From Burkholderiales bacterium PBB3 (lineage in GTDB: Bacteria; Pseudomonadota; Gammaproteobacteria; Burkholderiales; Burkholderiaceae_C), in assembly GCA_002256115.1 (NCBI GenBank), contig NKIK01000040.1, positions 1 to 40,250 of the forward strand: a stretch of 40,250 nt of DNA, given 5' to 3'. The notes beneath the pieces were generated by a model. It was not told the origin of the DNA and ran no database searches. It saw only the letters and a list, made by a program, of their open reading frames with translations. The first letter of the stretch is position 1. Each line of letters opens with the position of its first letter. This document shows positions 40,224 through 40,250 of this stretch, piece after piece. A program made the translations under genes and the position numbers.

Positions 40224-40250
40224 ATGCAAGAAGAGCTGTTTTGCCAAGCA
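40224..40250 (+). CDS. Possible start of a further gene, cut by the window edge
   Basis: An ATG at 40224 with AGGAAAGG seven bases before it opens a frame (MQEELFCQA) that reaches the end of the window. Nine codons do not allow a family to be named. Confidence 0.35.

Noticed and set aside
1..40250. CRISPR arrays, tRNA or rRNA genes, insertion sequences, prophage
   Set aside because: No regularly spaced direct repeats, no tRNA-like cloverleaf, and no transposase, integrase or phage structural proteins were recognised on either strand.

Overview
The window looks like chromosomal DNA of a betaproteobacterium of the Comamonadaceae (Rhodoferax/Variovorax/Polaromonas type). The basis is protein style (PhaCAB, PrpE, the zapA-6S RNA pair, split TRAP systems), high GC and dense gene packing. 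No search could be run, so genus is inference. No rRNA, tRNA, CRISPR array, transposase or phage genes were seen.

Layout: (1) 1-5402, minus strand: a cobalamin salvage operon behind a B12 riboswitch: btuB, cobB, a cytoplasmic BtuF-like protein, cobU and a secreted BtuF-like protein cut by the window edge, with overlapping or nearly touching ends. (2) 5485-7197, plus: a small coiled-coil gene, zapA, 6S RNA and a TauE/SafE permease. (3) 7216-12004, minus: an EAL protein with a lost GGDEF half, then phaB, phaA, phaC for polyhydroxybutyrate. (4) 12104-19316: a small membrane protein, the laccase-domain protein PgeF, a zeta-class GST isomerase, an ABM protein, a fumarylpyruvate/fumarylacetoacetate-type hydrolase, TRAP DctQ-DctM, a broken Crp-type regulator, a PPOX-fold protein and a TRAP binding protein. 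(5) 19325-28863: NUDIX hydrolase, DnaQ/GIY-YIG nuclease, EcsC-like protein, thymidine kinase, VapBC, aldo/keto reductase, PrpE, isochorismatase-family hydrolase, NlpC/P60 hydrolase and a Phd/ParE-type toxin-antitoxin pair. (6) 29040-38355: a PhnDCEE-type ABC importer back to back with egtD, senA, senB and a fused oxidoreductase-SelD. (7) 38382-40103: a wrecked hybrid histidine kinase followed by an intact REC-GGDEF diguanylate cyclase.

The most interesting metabolic region is the last large block. EgtD makes hercynine, SelD makes selenophosphate, SenB makes a selenosugar and SenA joins selenium to hercynine, so this is a selenoneine locus. The pathway itself is known. The adjacent orphan importer, with no C-P lyase genes in view, is not explained by it and is a candidate for supplying selenium or another substrate.

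The most unusual sequence feature is a pair of short palindromic repeat families that enter genes as well as gaps. Family A (about 92-94 bp, three copies) has a conserved core but copy-specific outer arms that remain self-complementary. Two copies are read through in frame, inside cobB and inside the export-signal region of the secreted BtuF-like gene. Family B (about 45 bp, seven copies) is read through in frame in cobU and pgeF, giving the same peptide PMDSAGAAP in two unrelated proteins. Three of the five genes of the B12 operon therefore carry a repeat insertion.
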